A stretch of 64,000 bases of DNA, from assembly GCA_016906335.1 (NCBI GenBank), contig JADEYG010000002.1, forward strand, positions 817,001-881,000. The letters are read 5' to 3'. Positions 21,845-34,302 of this stretch are shown piece by piece. The position numbers were made by a program, and so were the translations under genes. Within the stretch, counting starts at the first letter, position 1. Every line of letters starts with the position of its first letter. This DNA is from Novakomyces olei (taxonomy: Eukaryota > Ascomycota > Novakomycetes > Novakomycetales > Novakomycetaceae). Under the pieces are notes generated by a model, which worked only from the letters and a program-made list of their open reading frames with translations, had not been told where the DNA came from and did not search any database.

Positions 21845-23217
21845 TTATTCGCGATTAGGCCGTTCAATTTGTGGTGTGGAATTGTTCTCAATTTTATGCT
21901 CGTAATTCACACCAAGAAACCCTGCGAAAACCATACAAGTCCCGATCGCTAACGGAAAGGTAATGCCATGAGCATTGATGAAAAGGTCACCAACGACGGC
22001 CAGCGGTATAGAGAGGCTGATTCCCAAAGTAACAACAAGCGGGCTTGTAAGAAGACAGGCAAGGACCCAGAGGTATTCAGAAATGAACGTGATAAATGCG
22101 TTAAACTAGCAGTTAGATGCAAATTATCGAAAAACATGAACGCGCCAAAATCCTACCAATATCGCCCCCCAGACTCCCGCGTTCGGAGGCAGCTGGAACG
22201 GCTCAAGCCCAGTAAAATGCAGTATCAATAGAAATGGCCAGAGCAATGAAATATTAAAAACCCCAACAAATCCGAAAAACAGAGGCATTGAAAGCCGTGA
22301 TTCGTCCACCAAAGAGTACTTTAAAAATACGGTGTAACATCCATAGAGACTAGTTATTAGATGAGCATCAAAAGATCTGGCTTACGCCGCCCCAAGAAGA
22401 GCTAATGCATCCCCTAACACTACTTGGGCCCGTGAAGGGCTTCCATCCTGGCCCCCCGCGTTAGCCGTATCATTTACCGAAACTATCACGACTCCGGCAA
22501 CACTTATAGTCAAGGCAACAAATTTAAGAGCCGTTAGCCTTTCAACACGGACAAACGCTCCAAAAATAAGAGTGAAAAAGCCTAAAAATTAGTCAAAAAG
22601 GCAGCAGCCGATGTTTTGCCTACCGCTGAGAGACGAGATAATTGTAAAACTGGCGACATTTGTAAAACTTAGCGCAGCGTTACTGAAAAGATTGGCAAGA
22701 AACCAAAGTATACAGAAATAAAACGCTATATTAACGGTCTCGCGAGTGGTTAATTTTGTCGGGTGTACAGTCTCTTCTTGCCCGACTTGCGTATAGCCGG
22801 CCCTATTAAGTGTTAGTCAACCAATTTCATGCCATTAGTGGTTAGCGGCACTGGGCGACAATAAATTGCGATTTCGTGATCGGGATTGCGACAAAGAAAA
22901 TCGAAAAAAATAGACATGAAACAAAAACAAAAATGCGAAAATTAAAACTTATTTGCGCAATTGAAAATATCAAGGGGAAAAGCGGAGTGTAAACCATACT
23001 TGCCACGGCCAAATCCCGCTTTAACCGCGATCGGAACAAGGTACAGAATAAACGTGCCAGTGTTTATAAACGTGATCCAAAACGGTTTGTTGTAAGTGTC
23101 TGAGCCGAACAGTGTCTGCATAACAAACGAGCTCACAGTCCATAGTACCACCACCGTTAAAAGCAGTAAAATGCCTACAGCGTGCTGCCACCGGCGGGCG
23201 TTTGGCCGCACGTCCAT
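21845..23217 (-). CDS. SLC35F5/YML018C-type multispan membrane transporter
   Basis: Five exons (23000-23217, 22624-22802, 22386-22581, 22157-22349 and 21845-22105) give about 348 residues with roughly ten hydrophobic segments, typical of the drug/metabolite transporter superfamily. The N-terminus reads LWTVSSFVMQTLFGSDTYNK and PFWITFINTGTFILYLVP. Later text includes CILWFLANLFSNAALSFTNV, MPLFFGFVGVFNISLLWPF and TSPLVVTLGISLSIPLAVVG, which match the yeast YML018C/THI74 and human SLC35F5 group. The introns are 197, 42, 36 and 51 nt; three end in close branch/acceptor signals such as TTGACTAATTTTTAG. The third, 22350-22385, is only 36 nt. The substrate is unknown; yeast relatives are reported as vacuolar membrane proteins. 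Confidence 0.88.
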
Positions 23218-24289
23218 GAGCTCAAATTCTACTAGCTCATAAATTTAGTAGTGACTAAAGGTGCAGTCGCGTCCGTATATTATACCCATTGTAATATAGA
23301 AGAAATGCCCAAGCGCTGGCAAAAGATAAGGAGTAAATCATGTGCCGATTCTATGGTTAAATAAAGATAACTCGATTTTCAAGTAATCATACAAGGATAG
23401 TATATGTAAAATCCGAGTCCGGCGAGAAAGAAAATGAAGTAAATAAACCCATATTTGGAGTGAAGTCTTTGTACAAATCCGTATTCAAAGACGTAACGAT
23501 CAGTTTATGACGATCAGTTTCGGCTTATTCTCACATAATTGCGCCTGAGAGGAAATAGAAAGAGGCACATTTTTAAAAGCTGGTCGCTCTTTGTACAAGT
23601 CCGGGCAACAATATTCGTAATCATTTAAGTATTGTGCTATGAAACAGCCAATCAGTTTGAAATTTACAGAAATACATCTGCTAGCCGAAAATCTACGGGT
23701 CACAAGGACAAAATTTAGTGCCAAGTCCATATATAGTCAAAAAGTAAAATTCTGGATATTAATATCATATATTACCAAAGACCCACAGACCAAACGGTCA
23801 AATATCACCCGTCTACCCTTGCTCAACGGCAAATAAGTCTGCGAATAAGTCGCACTAAATACTGAGTAAACAAAAGGACCTAAAGACATACTTGATAGGA
23901 AATCATACGAGAGAAAACAGGTGGGGACCGAGGGCCGAGTACAAAAGGGTTGTTGAGCCTCAACGAAAATGGAGAAAAAGATATCTTGAAAGTAGCAATA
24001 GTTAAACGCATGTACTCGGACGAAAACCAAACGTAAACTATGCGAGGGATTAGACGCAGGACCTCCAGTTTCTGAGTCCAATTAGTCCACAGCAAAAGCA
24101 GCAGTAGCACGGTAGCTGATAATTTAAAAAGGTCCATTTGTACAATCAAAGGCAGTCAAAAAAGTCAATAACGATCATTTAAAAAAACAATTAAAGTAGT
24201 ATTTAATAAAATAGGACTTAATCGGGGAGCCATAAAACCTGATACTATGGGTCTCCATCATTGCTTTCCAAAGTGAGCAGCTGGCGAGC
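23218..24289. other. Gap with no confirmed gene
   Basis: About 1.07 kb between the transporter start and the YPT7 3' end. It contains one hydrophobic reading frame listed separately (23880-24137). Nothing else recognisable was seen. Confidence 0.5.
23880..24137 (-). other. Possible small membrane-protein gene or exon, unassigned
   Basis: An ATG at 24137 opens a frame starting MDLFKLSATVLLLLLLWTNW, a strong hydrophobic segment, followed by RIVYVWFSSEYMRLTIATFK. It ends shortly after a GTATGT near 23890 that could be a splice donor. Two sequences inside it look like branch/acceptor pairs (GGACTAATTGGACTCAG and GTCTAATCCCTCGCATAG), so the frame may instead be parts of a spliced gene. I do not recognise it, and it may be chance. 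Confidence 0.2.
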
Positions 24290-25031
<742 letters not shown>

Positions 25032-25065
25032 AATGTTTGGTTGTGCGTCTGTATTATTGCGTTTG

Positions 25066-25170
<105 letters not shown>

Positions 25171-25474
25171 TAGTAAGAGTAGCAGCAGTGTTTGGACAAA
25201 AATCCAAAACGTAATTTCGTCACTTGAACGGCCGTTTTCTTTTTTTTTTTTTTAATTGACGATTTCAGGGACAGAGACAGCGTCATAGCACTCTGGATTG
25301 ATTATTAAATCTTGAGACCAATGTGCCACAGTCTCAAAGTATCTTTAAACTTACGTTGTGCTTTTTGTCACTGCTCAAAGAACAATTGAGCTTGACATCC
25401 TACAATTTTCTAATTTACCCTTTCACGGGCGAACTTTGGTTGCGCATTTTAATTAAAGCTACAGGGACGAGATT
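25171..25474. other. Intergenic region between YPT7 and LTN1
   Basis: About 300 bp between the divergent genes after the microsatellite, with a short T run near 25240. No further elements seen. Confidence 0.5.
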
Positions 25475-28400
25475 ATGTATGTTTGCTTAATAAATGCACT
25501 AAACTGATGATTCAAGGAGCTCTAACCCTTTGGCTGCTTTTCGGCGGGACTCACCAGCAGCACCAGAACAGCAGTACAGGGCTGGAGCAGCGAACTGTAT
25601 TTCTGTATCTTTTCAACCACCGGATTTAGGCCCTTGTCCCGCACAGTATGTATTGCCGCTAAAGGCGCTACAGAAAAAAGACCCGACTACTCGCGCCAAG
25701 GCTCTTGAAGATCTTGCAAACTTATTCGCCGGCCTATCGCCTGATGCGTCGGACGAGTATTTGCTATATGTTTGGGTAAATGCCTATCAATCACGCTGAC
25801 TACCGCTACTAACAGCATCAGAGCGAATACTTTCCGCGGCTTGTTACAGAGGCGGATCGCCGTGTGCGCTTAGCGGCTCATACGTCTCATCAAAGTCTTT
25901 GCAAAAGCTGCGGGAAGCGGATTGCGAGGTACTTGAAACGCATTATTGCAGCATGGGCTCTAGCAACATTTGATTGCGACAAACAGGTTGCACGACTCGC
26001 TACGACTACTATGAAACAGACATTTCCTAACGACAAGTACCAAGCTGCCTGGCAAAAGTTTTCTGAGGATATCGCTGATTTTTGTATTGACATTATCGCA
26101 CAGCAAGATCCGTCCAAGTTGAGTGATGAGCGCTACGTCCGGAAAGACGAGGCTATTGCAAAGTACGATCGCCTTTGTATTTCGTCTTTGCTCTGTCTAT
26201 TGCGCGTGTTTGAAATTATCGATCCTATATCGATCAAAGCAGCGACAGAGACTTTGTTGGAGTCACCAAAGTTTTGGATAATGGGCCAAAGCTCGGACCC
26301 TTTTGTACGAAAAGCTCTTTTCCGGTTTACAACATTCCTTGTAAACAACCATTTTACCGTGGTTGAAGGCTACCAGTCAAAGTTTAGATCCCGATTGGCA
26401 AAATGGGTCAAACATGTTTCGAGCAGCGATGCTGTAACGTTTATGAATCTGATTGAAAGTGTTTGTTTCAAGGGGCTCGGAAATTGTTTACATCCAAGTG
26501 GCAAAGAAAAGTCAGATTTTGTACCATCGTTTTTGAAAACTATTGAGCAGCTTGCACAAGATCCACTGGCACGGGAATTTTTCGACCATCTCCAGTCTAT
26601 CTTGGATGACGTAATTGACAAAGTTTTTACTGATAAAAGGTCATTGTTTTGCTCTATCAAGACAGCTTGTATTTCGTCTCCGCGACCGGTTGAATCTTGC
26701 TTTTACATATACTTCAGGCTCTATGTCGAGCTGGATGCAAACGAAGATTTGACCGAAATCATTGACCGATGCCCTTCTTCGGCTTACTCAAGAGTGCTAA
26801 GCCTGTTGAAGGGCAAGGATGAACCGGCCAATCTTTTTGCCGATTGTGCTGCTAAGCTAATTGCGCAAATCTCTTCGGCCCCTATTAGCAGCAACAAAAA
26901 GTCTCTGATGGAATTTTTGGCTTCAAGCTCCGGATGGGCGCCAGTTAAGTCAAAGCTTGAATCCATCATCGACAGTAGCATGAAGACGTTTGAGAATGGG
27001 CAGCAACTAGAAGCGCGGCTATTAGCACTGGACAAACTATCCACGTTTCTCGCTGCTGGAAAGCTCGATGCGGCTGACATTTTGGATATGGTTCAACGAT
27101 TTATTGAGACAACAATCACAAGATCACTTGCTGATCTAGGCGATGTGGAGTTTGCCAAAGTCTGCGAAATGGTCGCAATTTTTTGTAACAATTATGAAGC
27201 CAGAGCAAAGGCAGTTTTTAAGCACTGGCTAACTGCTAACGAGCATCTACCAAGTCATAGATTTTGGGGCTCTATTTGCAACATTAATGTAGGTACGTGC
27301 CGAGGTATCGCCACGGCCAGCATGTTTAAGCAGCGAATGGCACTCGATATGCCCGAGTCCACGTGGAAGCATGTAATTTCGTCTCTTAAACTGCTTTCTC
27401 ACGAGGAACTGGCAACCGTCGACGAGCACGTTATGCAGACGTTCAAGGACAGCGACTCAAACTTGCTTCCTGCTCTCGCTGCCTTGAACGAGAGCGCTCG
27501 TCTCGGTGTAGACGTGAACGCTTTGCCAGACTCATCATGGATTCTTTTACTCGCTAACTCTGGCAAAGATTCCGAGATTCAGCGTGTCGCTCGCGAGGTC
27601 GGGTTAAGAAGCCAAAGCGATGAGAACCTGTCTAAAAATGCGTCCAAATTATTGCGTGAAAGGGTACTATCTGACGATACTGTGAAGGAGGAAGGTGAAC
27701 AAGGCTCAGAGGCGTCTTTGCTAGATGTGCCGCAGCTTTTGGATACAGTTCCTAGTTTTTCTTTCCATGATTTGCTACTGGAAGAAGAGTGGCAGGATAT
27801 GTTGCGCAAGCATCTTTGCGTCACTAAATCGCCGTACTTTGGCTACATTCGACCGGCTCTCAATCTTGATTTTAGAAAGGCTCAGGATTCAGTGGCTTAC
27901 GTTGCCGATGCCAAGCTTCGTGCAGTCATGGACGTTCAGTGCGCTTTAGTTGAAAGGGACACTGATCCTCAGGTACCTGCCTTGGAACGGCTTTTGTTTG
28001 GATATGCTATAATTGCGGACGAGAACCGGCTCGGGTTCGCACTCGCGCACGATACGCATTTGCTGGACAGAATAAGATTTGCGCTTTTGGACTCGAAATG
28101 TCCACTGTCAAAATTTTTCAATGGTCTGCGTGTAAATATTTCTGCCAACTTTTCTTCAGTATTCTGGCTCTTTAAAATTTTCAGCAACGATGTGCACCAA
28201 ATCGTGCAAGAACTGGATGTGAAAAGTGTGCAGGATAGGTTAGCTTTGTGTGCGGCCTACGCTTCATCGGCACTGGAGGCGGATCAGAAGGTAATCAATG
28301 TCACTGCTAATGATCTTTGCGGCGGCAGTGCTGACCACGACGAAGAGGATAAAGCTCTGTCGAGCATCTGCCTGCTGAATTGCGCTCTATCTCACCGGAA

Positions 28401-30236
28401 CCTGGCTGATTTGACTGATTCGCCTTTGCCTCCTAACCGCATGAGTATGCTTTTAAGCAGTACAGTGCAGCGTCCTTTTTCCGGGCTGACGGGACCAGTT
28501 CAATTGGAACAGGTTAAACTGTTCCGTCTCCTACTACCCTATACAAAATCCATGTACGGAAGGCACTGGGAGTACATTATTGATGCTTTACTGCACGCGT
28601 TGCAGGGCCCGCCTGCGTTGCAAATAAGTGCTATGAGACTGGCCAGTGGCCTAAACAGTGTGAAGGCCGATAATGACGATTTAGACTTTGCATGGAAAGA
28701 AAACTTTGCAAAACTGCAATCCACCGCCTTGAAAATAGTAACTGCTGATGAATCACGGCTTCCCTTCAAAGTCGCAAAGGATTTTTACGATGCGTTGACT
28801 CTTGTTATTAAACTGGCAAACCCTAAAGCACTGGCAGCTTTAGACCTAACGAACGGGTACCGTACCGTCTGCCACTGTGCGAGCTCTGAGTATAGAGATT
28901 TCGTGTTTGATCTGCTCTCTCGCCGTGTATCAGAGTACTGCCACGACTTGTCGGTCAAGGACGCCCTTACAACCAGCGAAGACGAGACAACCACGGGCGA
29001 ATGTGAGATTTCTCCTTTGCTCATATCGATACTTGTCGACACGCCAAACGAAGCGCACCAGGTCGAGTATGAGAGCTACAACTACCTTTGCTGCTGGAAG
29101 CTTTTACTCTTGCATTTTGCAGATACGTCACTGTCGGTGAAGCATAAATTTATGGAGCAGATCAAGAGCCACGGGCTCGATACTACTTTTTTCGAGCTTG
29201 TCTTTGAAATCTTGCGCGTGGACACAGCTGTCCCAGTCAATGCCTCCAAGTTTAATTTGACTGGATGGGATCACAGTGCGCATACAGACAAGCGTGATAA
29301 GGTAGCGGGTATGGCGGCTCATCTTTTGCTCCTAAGTTTGCTGTACGTTCCCTCATTGCTGCGCTCATACTGGCTAGAGCAACGTAATCGGGCCTATGTG
29401 CGGGCAATCGAAACTTTTATCGACGCTTTTGTGTCGCCAGTGCTTACGGAGAAAGCATTAGCAGACGTTGAGGCAGAGATACCAAAATCTGAGCTCGACA
29501 ACGCTGATATTTCGGTCAAAGTCAACTACATTTCAAAGGAAGTCAGCTGCTATTACGCTGTCGACGAGCAAAACCTGGGCATTTCTATCTGCCTCCCGCT
29601 TGGGTTTCCTCTTCGCAATGTCAGCGTGGAAACGGCGTCTCGCGTAGGGGTCAGTGACCAGCGATGGCGCGCCTGGCTGTTTGCCTCGCAGGCTATAATC
29701 ATGACACAGGTATGCCCTCATTTTTATCGAAAAGCTCTCATTTGAGTTGTTTTTCTTGGCACTTTATAGTCTACTGTGTACAGACTGTGTCTTGTCGCCA
29801 ATCATTACATTTACTTTAAAAAGCTGTTTGTCTCTAAATTTGGTTTGTTTGTACGCTAAATCTTGTCTTTATTTATACTAAATTTTCTGACTCCGAATTC
29901 TACATTTCTCTATTCTGACTATATTCAATGATCGTGAGCTTTACTAACAGTGCAGAACGGATCGATACTGGATGCACTTGTCCTGTTTAAGCGTAATGTC
30001 GCTTTGCACTTTGAAGGTGTTTCAGAGTGTGCAATTTGCTACTCTATTCTTTCCGCCGACCGTGCATTGCCGACAAAGAAATGCGGCACGTGCAAGCACA
30101 AGTTCCATACTTCTTGTCTGTTCAAGGTAACGAAAGCAACTGTTTTTTGAGTGTTTGTCTAACGTGCATTTAGTGGTTTAAATCATCGAATTCAAGTCGC
30201 TGTCCGTTATGTCGCAGCCTTTTTACAGCGTACTAG
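25475..30236 (+). CDS. LTN1: Listerin E3 ubiquitin ligase (ribosome quality control)
   Basis: LTN1/RKR1 ubiquitinates nascent chains stalled on 60S subunits. The gene encodes about 1460 residues. The N-terminal region contains LKALQKKDPTTRAKALEDL, the conserved listerin start, followed by a long alpha-solenoid. The C-terminal RING reads CAICYSIL, CGTCKHKFHTSCLFKW and RCPLCR, completed across introns 29710-29955 and 30127-30173. Other introns are 25477-25516 and 25776-25821 (branch CTACTAACAGCATCAG). No ATG is in frame between an upstream stop and the first conserved residues. However, AT at 25475-25476 followed by GTATGT and joined to G at 25517 creates ATG AGC TCT AAC CCT. The start codon is therefore inferred to be split by a 40-nt intron, giving MSSNPLAAFRRDSP. 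Confidence 0.95.
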
Positions 30237-30565
30237 ACGGTTTTATACAATTAACTCACACGCGTTATTGATAGATAATTTGTATTACTAAAGTTTAGAA
30301 ATCGTTTTATTCGCCGACATCGGTATAAATTATTTGAAAACATTATGCGCCGTACCAATAGTGATAAGTGTAGCAATAACCCTAACTAACCCTAACTATC
30401 TGCGAGCAATGTCTCCTATTAACAGCCAACAGCCGAGCCAGTCGACTGACCAGTAAATAGAATAAAATATTAATTATAATAAGTAAATATAAATAATTAA
30501 TTTTAATTATAGACAAATAATTCAAGTTTAATTGTATGCCCATTCATAAATTGTGGGGATGAATC
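30237..30565. other. Intergenic region, LTN1 3' end and PEX6 promoter
   Basis: 329 bp, AT-rich, containing a full telomere-like box (30377-30398). Nothing else seen. Confidence 0.6.
30377..30398 (+). promoter_or_regulatory. Telomere-like box upstream of PEX6
   Basis: Contains the full core TAACCCTAACTAACCCTA followed by AC, 168 bp before the PEX6 start and in the same orientation. Confidence 0.6.
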
Positions 30566-33500
30566 ATGGAGTCGGCCGTTGCAAATGTGCAGGTCAGTCC
30601 TAGCGGCACGGATGACAGGGTCGTATACTGCTCCGAGGCATTATGTAAGACTCTTTGTTATTCCCGCAAACTTTGATCAATCCTCTAACTTTAATCAATC
30701 CTCCAACTTTGATCAGTTCTCTAATAGCCCAGGCTGCTTTGGGACGACGCATGGAGCGCTACACTTTCCCCATGAACCGCCTATTGTATGTCGCGTCGTA
30801 CAAAAAGACAGTTTAAACGGTACGAGTGTTCAGTTTGGCTTTCACCGTGGCATTGCCACTTTTTCCGCAATTAAACCTATTGTACTGGATCGGTTAGAGT
30901 GCGTTATAGACAGATCAGCACTCGGACGGCGCTCAGACAGTGCTGAAATTGCGCAGTTTTTTACGGAAAGTATGGAAGACGGCAGCGTCTTTTGTCCTGG
31001 AAAATTCCCGCTTGGCAGATGTGTGAGGTGTGACCCCGTGGAGCAAGGCGTAATCGGGCCAGAGACGGAGATTGTACTGCAAACGAACGATACTGGTCAG
31101 GAGCTGACGCCGCCTGATACTTGCCGCAGTTTGCTGACGTTTATGACGAGCGCAGACGGCAGTAGCCGTATATCTTTGCTTACAATGGCCAGATCGTTTA
31201 GTGTTTTGCCTTACGGACTGGACGGTGCTCTTGATAGCTGTGTGTTTGTTAACTCTAAAGACTTGTCGCGCCTCGGTACCTTTTCACCGAGCCATGTCTA
31301 CATTTCTTTTAACCCTCATACAGTTGCAAAACATGAGGATTTTGAAAATAACGACATTGAAAATAATATTGAAAATAATATTGAAAATAATATTGAAAAT
31401 AATATTGAAAATAATATTAAAGATGATACTATTGAGAGTAATGGCGTTGAAAATACTATAGCCACTGACCAAGACAAGGGCAAGCAAACTCCCAAAAGCA
31501 GGCGACGTCTTGTGAGATGCTTTAGCGAGCCTGCACCGGACGCTGGGTACGTAATGCTTTCGCCTACCTTGCAGTATAACCTTACGGGGTCTGTTCAGGG
31601 ACCTGTACGGGTAACATTAACAGCAGCGGCACATGACGACGTCAGCGTGGATGACGCAGGCAATGCTTTACCCGAGGCTTCAAAAGTCGAACTTTCCGCA
31701 GTGCGGTCACCAACGTCTTCGGATAAAGCCTTGCACGAAGCCGGTATAAAGGCCTTGCAAGAAGCATTGCATAGACGGCCACTTGTGTACACTGGAGACA
31801 TGATTTGTGTGGGAGTTTGCTCTTCGTTTAGCAGCAGCAATTTCAATAGTGCAAACATCCGTGCTAGTGCCAATGTTAATGCCGCTGTAGACAGCCTTGT
31901 CTATTACAAAGTCGAGGCTGTTCAGGTGAACGATGAGCCCGCTGGTTACGCTATAATCAATCCTTCAACGTCCAAAGTCATGCAGGAATCATGGATAAAT
32001 AGAAGAATTGCATGGCAATCGCGATGGCTCGAACTGGATCCTTATTGGACGGAATCAAAGCTGCATGCGCTCCTGGAAGCATCCTTTAACCCTCGTCTTG
32101 TGCAACGTGGAGTGGCGGTTACACTGCTGCTTAAAGGCGGACGGCAGTGTGGCAAAAGGACACTTGCTCTAAACGCTGCTGATGCCGCAGGGTACCATGT
32201 CTTTGACGTAAACTGCTACGACATTGTTGCCACTGCTGGGGAAACAGGAGCAAAATTAGAGGCAGTCTTACGTGCACGTTTTGAGAGGGCAATTACCTGT
32301 GCCCCCTGTGTAATTTTGCTACGTAATATTGATGCTTTTAGTGGCGATGCCGCTACTGCCCTCAGTTCAGCTCTCGCTGACGATGGTCGTAAAGTTATTG
32401 CAGAGGCAATGAAGACTAAACAGTTGCCCATTGCGATTGTGGGCACAACTGCCGCTCATCCAGATTTATCTCAAGACATTACCAATCTCTTTCGGCAAGA
32501 GTTATTGGTGCCTGCGCCCTCGGAAGACGCAAGGGTTAGTATTCTGGCAAACGCAGTTAAAGGCAGGCGCATAAATGTAGATCTAAAGGCAGTTGCCCGG
32601 CAAACAGCGGCGCTTTGCACAGGCGACTTGCAAAATCTTGTCAGTCGGGCCAGTGCAAATGCACTCCGCCGTCTCTTGTCATCCATCCCGAACGCTACAA
32701 GATCAGACGTGGAGGCAGCCGGGTACGTAATTTCAGAGGCAGATTTTACAGCCGCTGCTAAACAGTCGCTCGATACTTTTGCCGAGAGTATTGGCGCTCC
32801 CAAGATCCCACAGGTAAAGTGGGACGATGTTGGAGGACTTGCGAGTGTGAAGCAGGATATTTTGGATACGATTCAGCTGCCTTTGCAGCGCCCAGAGCTT
32901 TTTGCCAGCGGGCTGAAGAAACGGTCGGGCGTTCTGCTCTATGGGCCACCAGGCACTGGCAAAACTCTGCTGGCAAAAGCAGTTGCCACCTCGTTTTCCC
33001 TCAATTTTTATTCTGTCAAGGGCCCAGAATTATTAAACATGTACATTGGAGAATCAGAGGCCAATGTGCGCAGGGTTTTCCAGCGTGCACGTGACGCAAA
33101 ACCTTGCGTAATTTTCTTTGACGAGCTTGATTCAGTGGCTCCAAAACGCGGGAACCAGGGAGACAGTGGGGGCGTAATGGACCGGATAGTCAGCCAATTG
33201 CTGGCTGAATTAGATGGCATGTCTTCCTCCGAAGAGGGTGATGATTCAAACGGCAACGTTTTTGTTATCGGCGCCACGAACAGACCTGATCTTTTGGATC
33301 CTGCTCTTATTAGGCCCGGCAGGTTTGATAAAATGCTGTATTTGGGCATCCCGGACACGCATGAAGCCCAGCTCAACGTTCTACGAGCTCTAACAAAAAA
33401 ATTTACGTTTGCTCCAGACGTTGATTTGCAGGCAGTAGTGGACCAGTGCCGGTTCACGTTTACTGGGGCCGATTTTTACGCCCTGTCCAGTGACGCTATG

Positions 33501-33773
33501 CTGTCAGCAATGTCACGCAAAGCCGCACAAGTCGATCAAATTGTAAAAGACCGGGGGATCCGGCCACAAGAGTACTTTGATGACATTGCTGACGAAGGAG
33601 AGCTGGCACCTGTGGTGGAACAGGCCGATTTTTTCACGGCACTAAGGGGGCTGGTTCCCAGCGTTAGTCAGCAGGAATTGGAGCACTACCAGCGAATCAA
33701 GGCGATATTCAGTCCTGAACAGGGCAGCATTAAGGATACCGGTAAGGGCAAAGCCGTTGTAAACGGGGAATAG
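30566..33773 (+). CDS. PEX6: Peroxisomal AAA ATPase PEX6
   Basis: Pex6 works with Pex1 to pull the receptor Pex5 out of the peroxisomal membrane. Exon 1 (30566-30644) begins MESAVANVQVSPSGTDD. An 88-nt intron (30645-30732; GTAAGA donor, TTCTCTAATAGCCCAG acceptor) leads into exon 2, total 1039 residues. The first AAA domain has a degenerate P-loop, GGRQCGKRT near residue 492, as usual in Pex6. The second has GPPGTGKT near 764 and FFDELDS near 818, plus ATNRPDLLDPALIRPGRFDK. YIGESEANVRRVFQRARDAK is a Pex6 hallmark. An Asn/Glu/Ile tandem repeat (nucleotides 31355-31411) expands a loop in the N-terminal half and is not a family feature. Confidence 0.97.
31348..31413 (+). repeat. In-frame minisatellite in PEX6
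   Basis: Near-perfect 12-nt units ATTGAAAATAAT encode repeated IENN. It is likely a length-variable, disordered insertion. Confidence 0.9.
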
Positions 33774-34302
33774 AGATTAGCATTGCTGTTTAGCGGTGTT
33801 TGTATGTACAATAATTAAATAAATGTATGAATTTAATTGTATTTAAAGATAGAAGGTAATAATTAAATCACAGTTGATCGTATAAATTGCATTTAAATTA
33901 TTTAAATTTAATTTAATTTAACATAAAAGAAGAAACGTTACGTTCAATGTTATAAAAACACTGAGTATCGCTTCCACACCCTTTAATATCCAGATCAGGG
34001 CTATAGGGATACGCGCCCTAATCAATTGGGATAGTAATTATCTCTCTCGTAATTATCTCTCGTAATTATCTCTCGTAATTATCTCTCTCTCGTAATCACC
34101 TCTCGTTTGAATTCGAATTGCAAACAGCCACACATGTATCTTGTCTATCACTTTTCCAGCAATGCTCGCTATGCAACCAACCCTCGACCTCCCCGCTCCC
34201 GATGTTGTCTAATTCAGATTTGATTTAATTTTGAGATTAATTCTATATTCATTTTTTCGTGTCATAAAGGCCTCGTGTCATAAAAAGCAAGCAGCCGGCC
34301 AA
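33774..34302. other. Convergent intergenic region with simple repeats
   Basis: AT-rich 3' DNA of PEX6 and of the coiled-coil gene, with a CTCTCGTAATTAT repeat (34034-34106). No gene seen. Confidence 0.6.
34034..34106. repeat. Imperfect TCTCTCGTAATTA tandem repeat
   Basis: Five copies of GTAATTATCTCTC with variable CT number, the last with GTAATCACCTCTC. Noncoding. Confidence 0.8.

Noticed and set aside
25520-25531. CTAACCCTTTGG near the LTN1 start as another telomere-like box
   Set aside because: It is shorter than the core and lies within the inferred coding sequence (SNPL), so it is probably coincidence.
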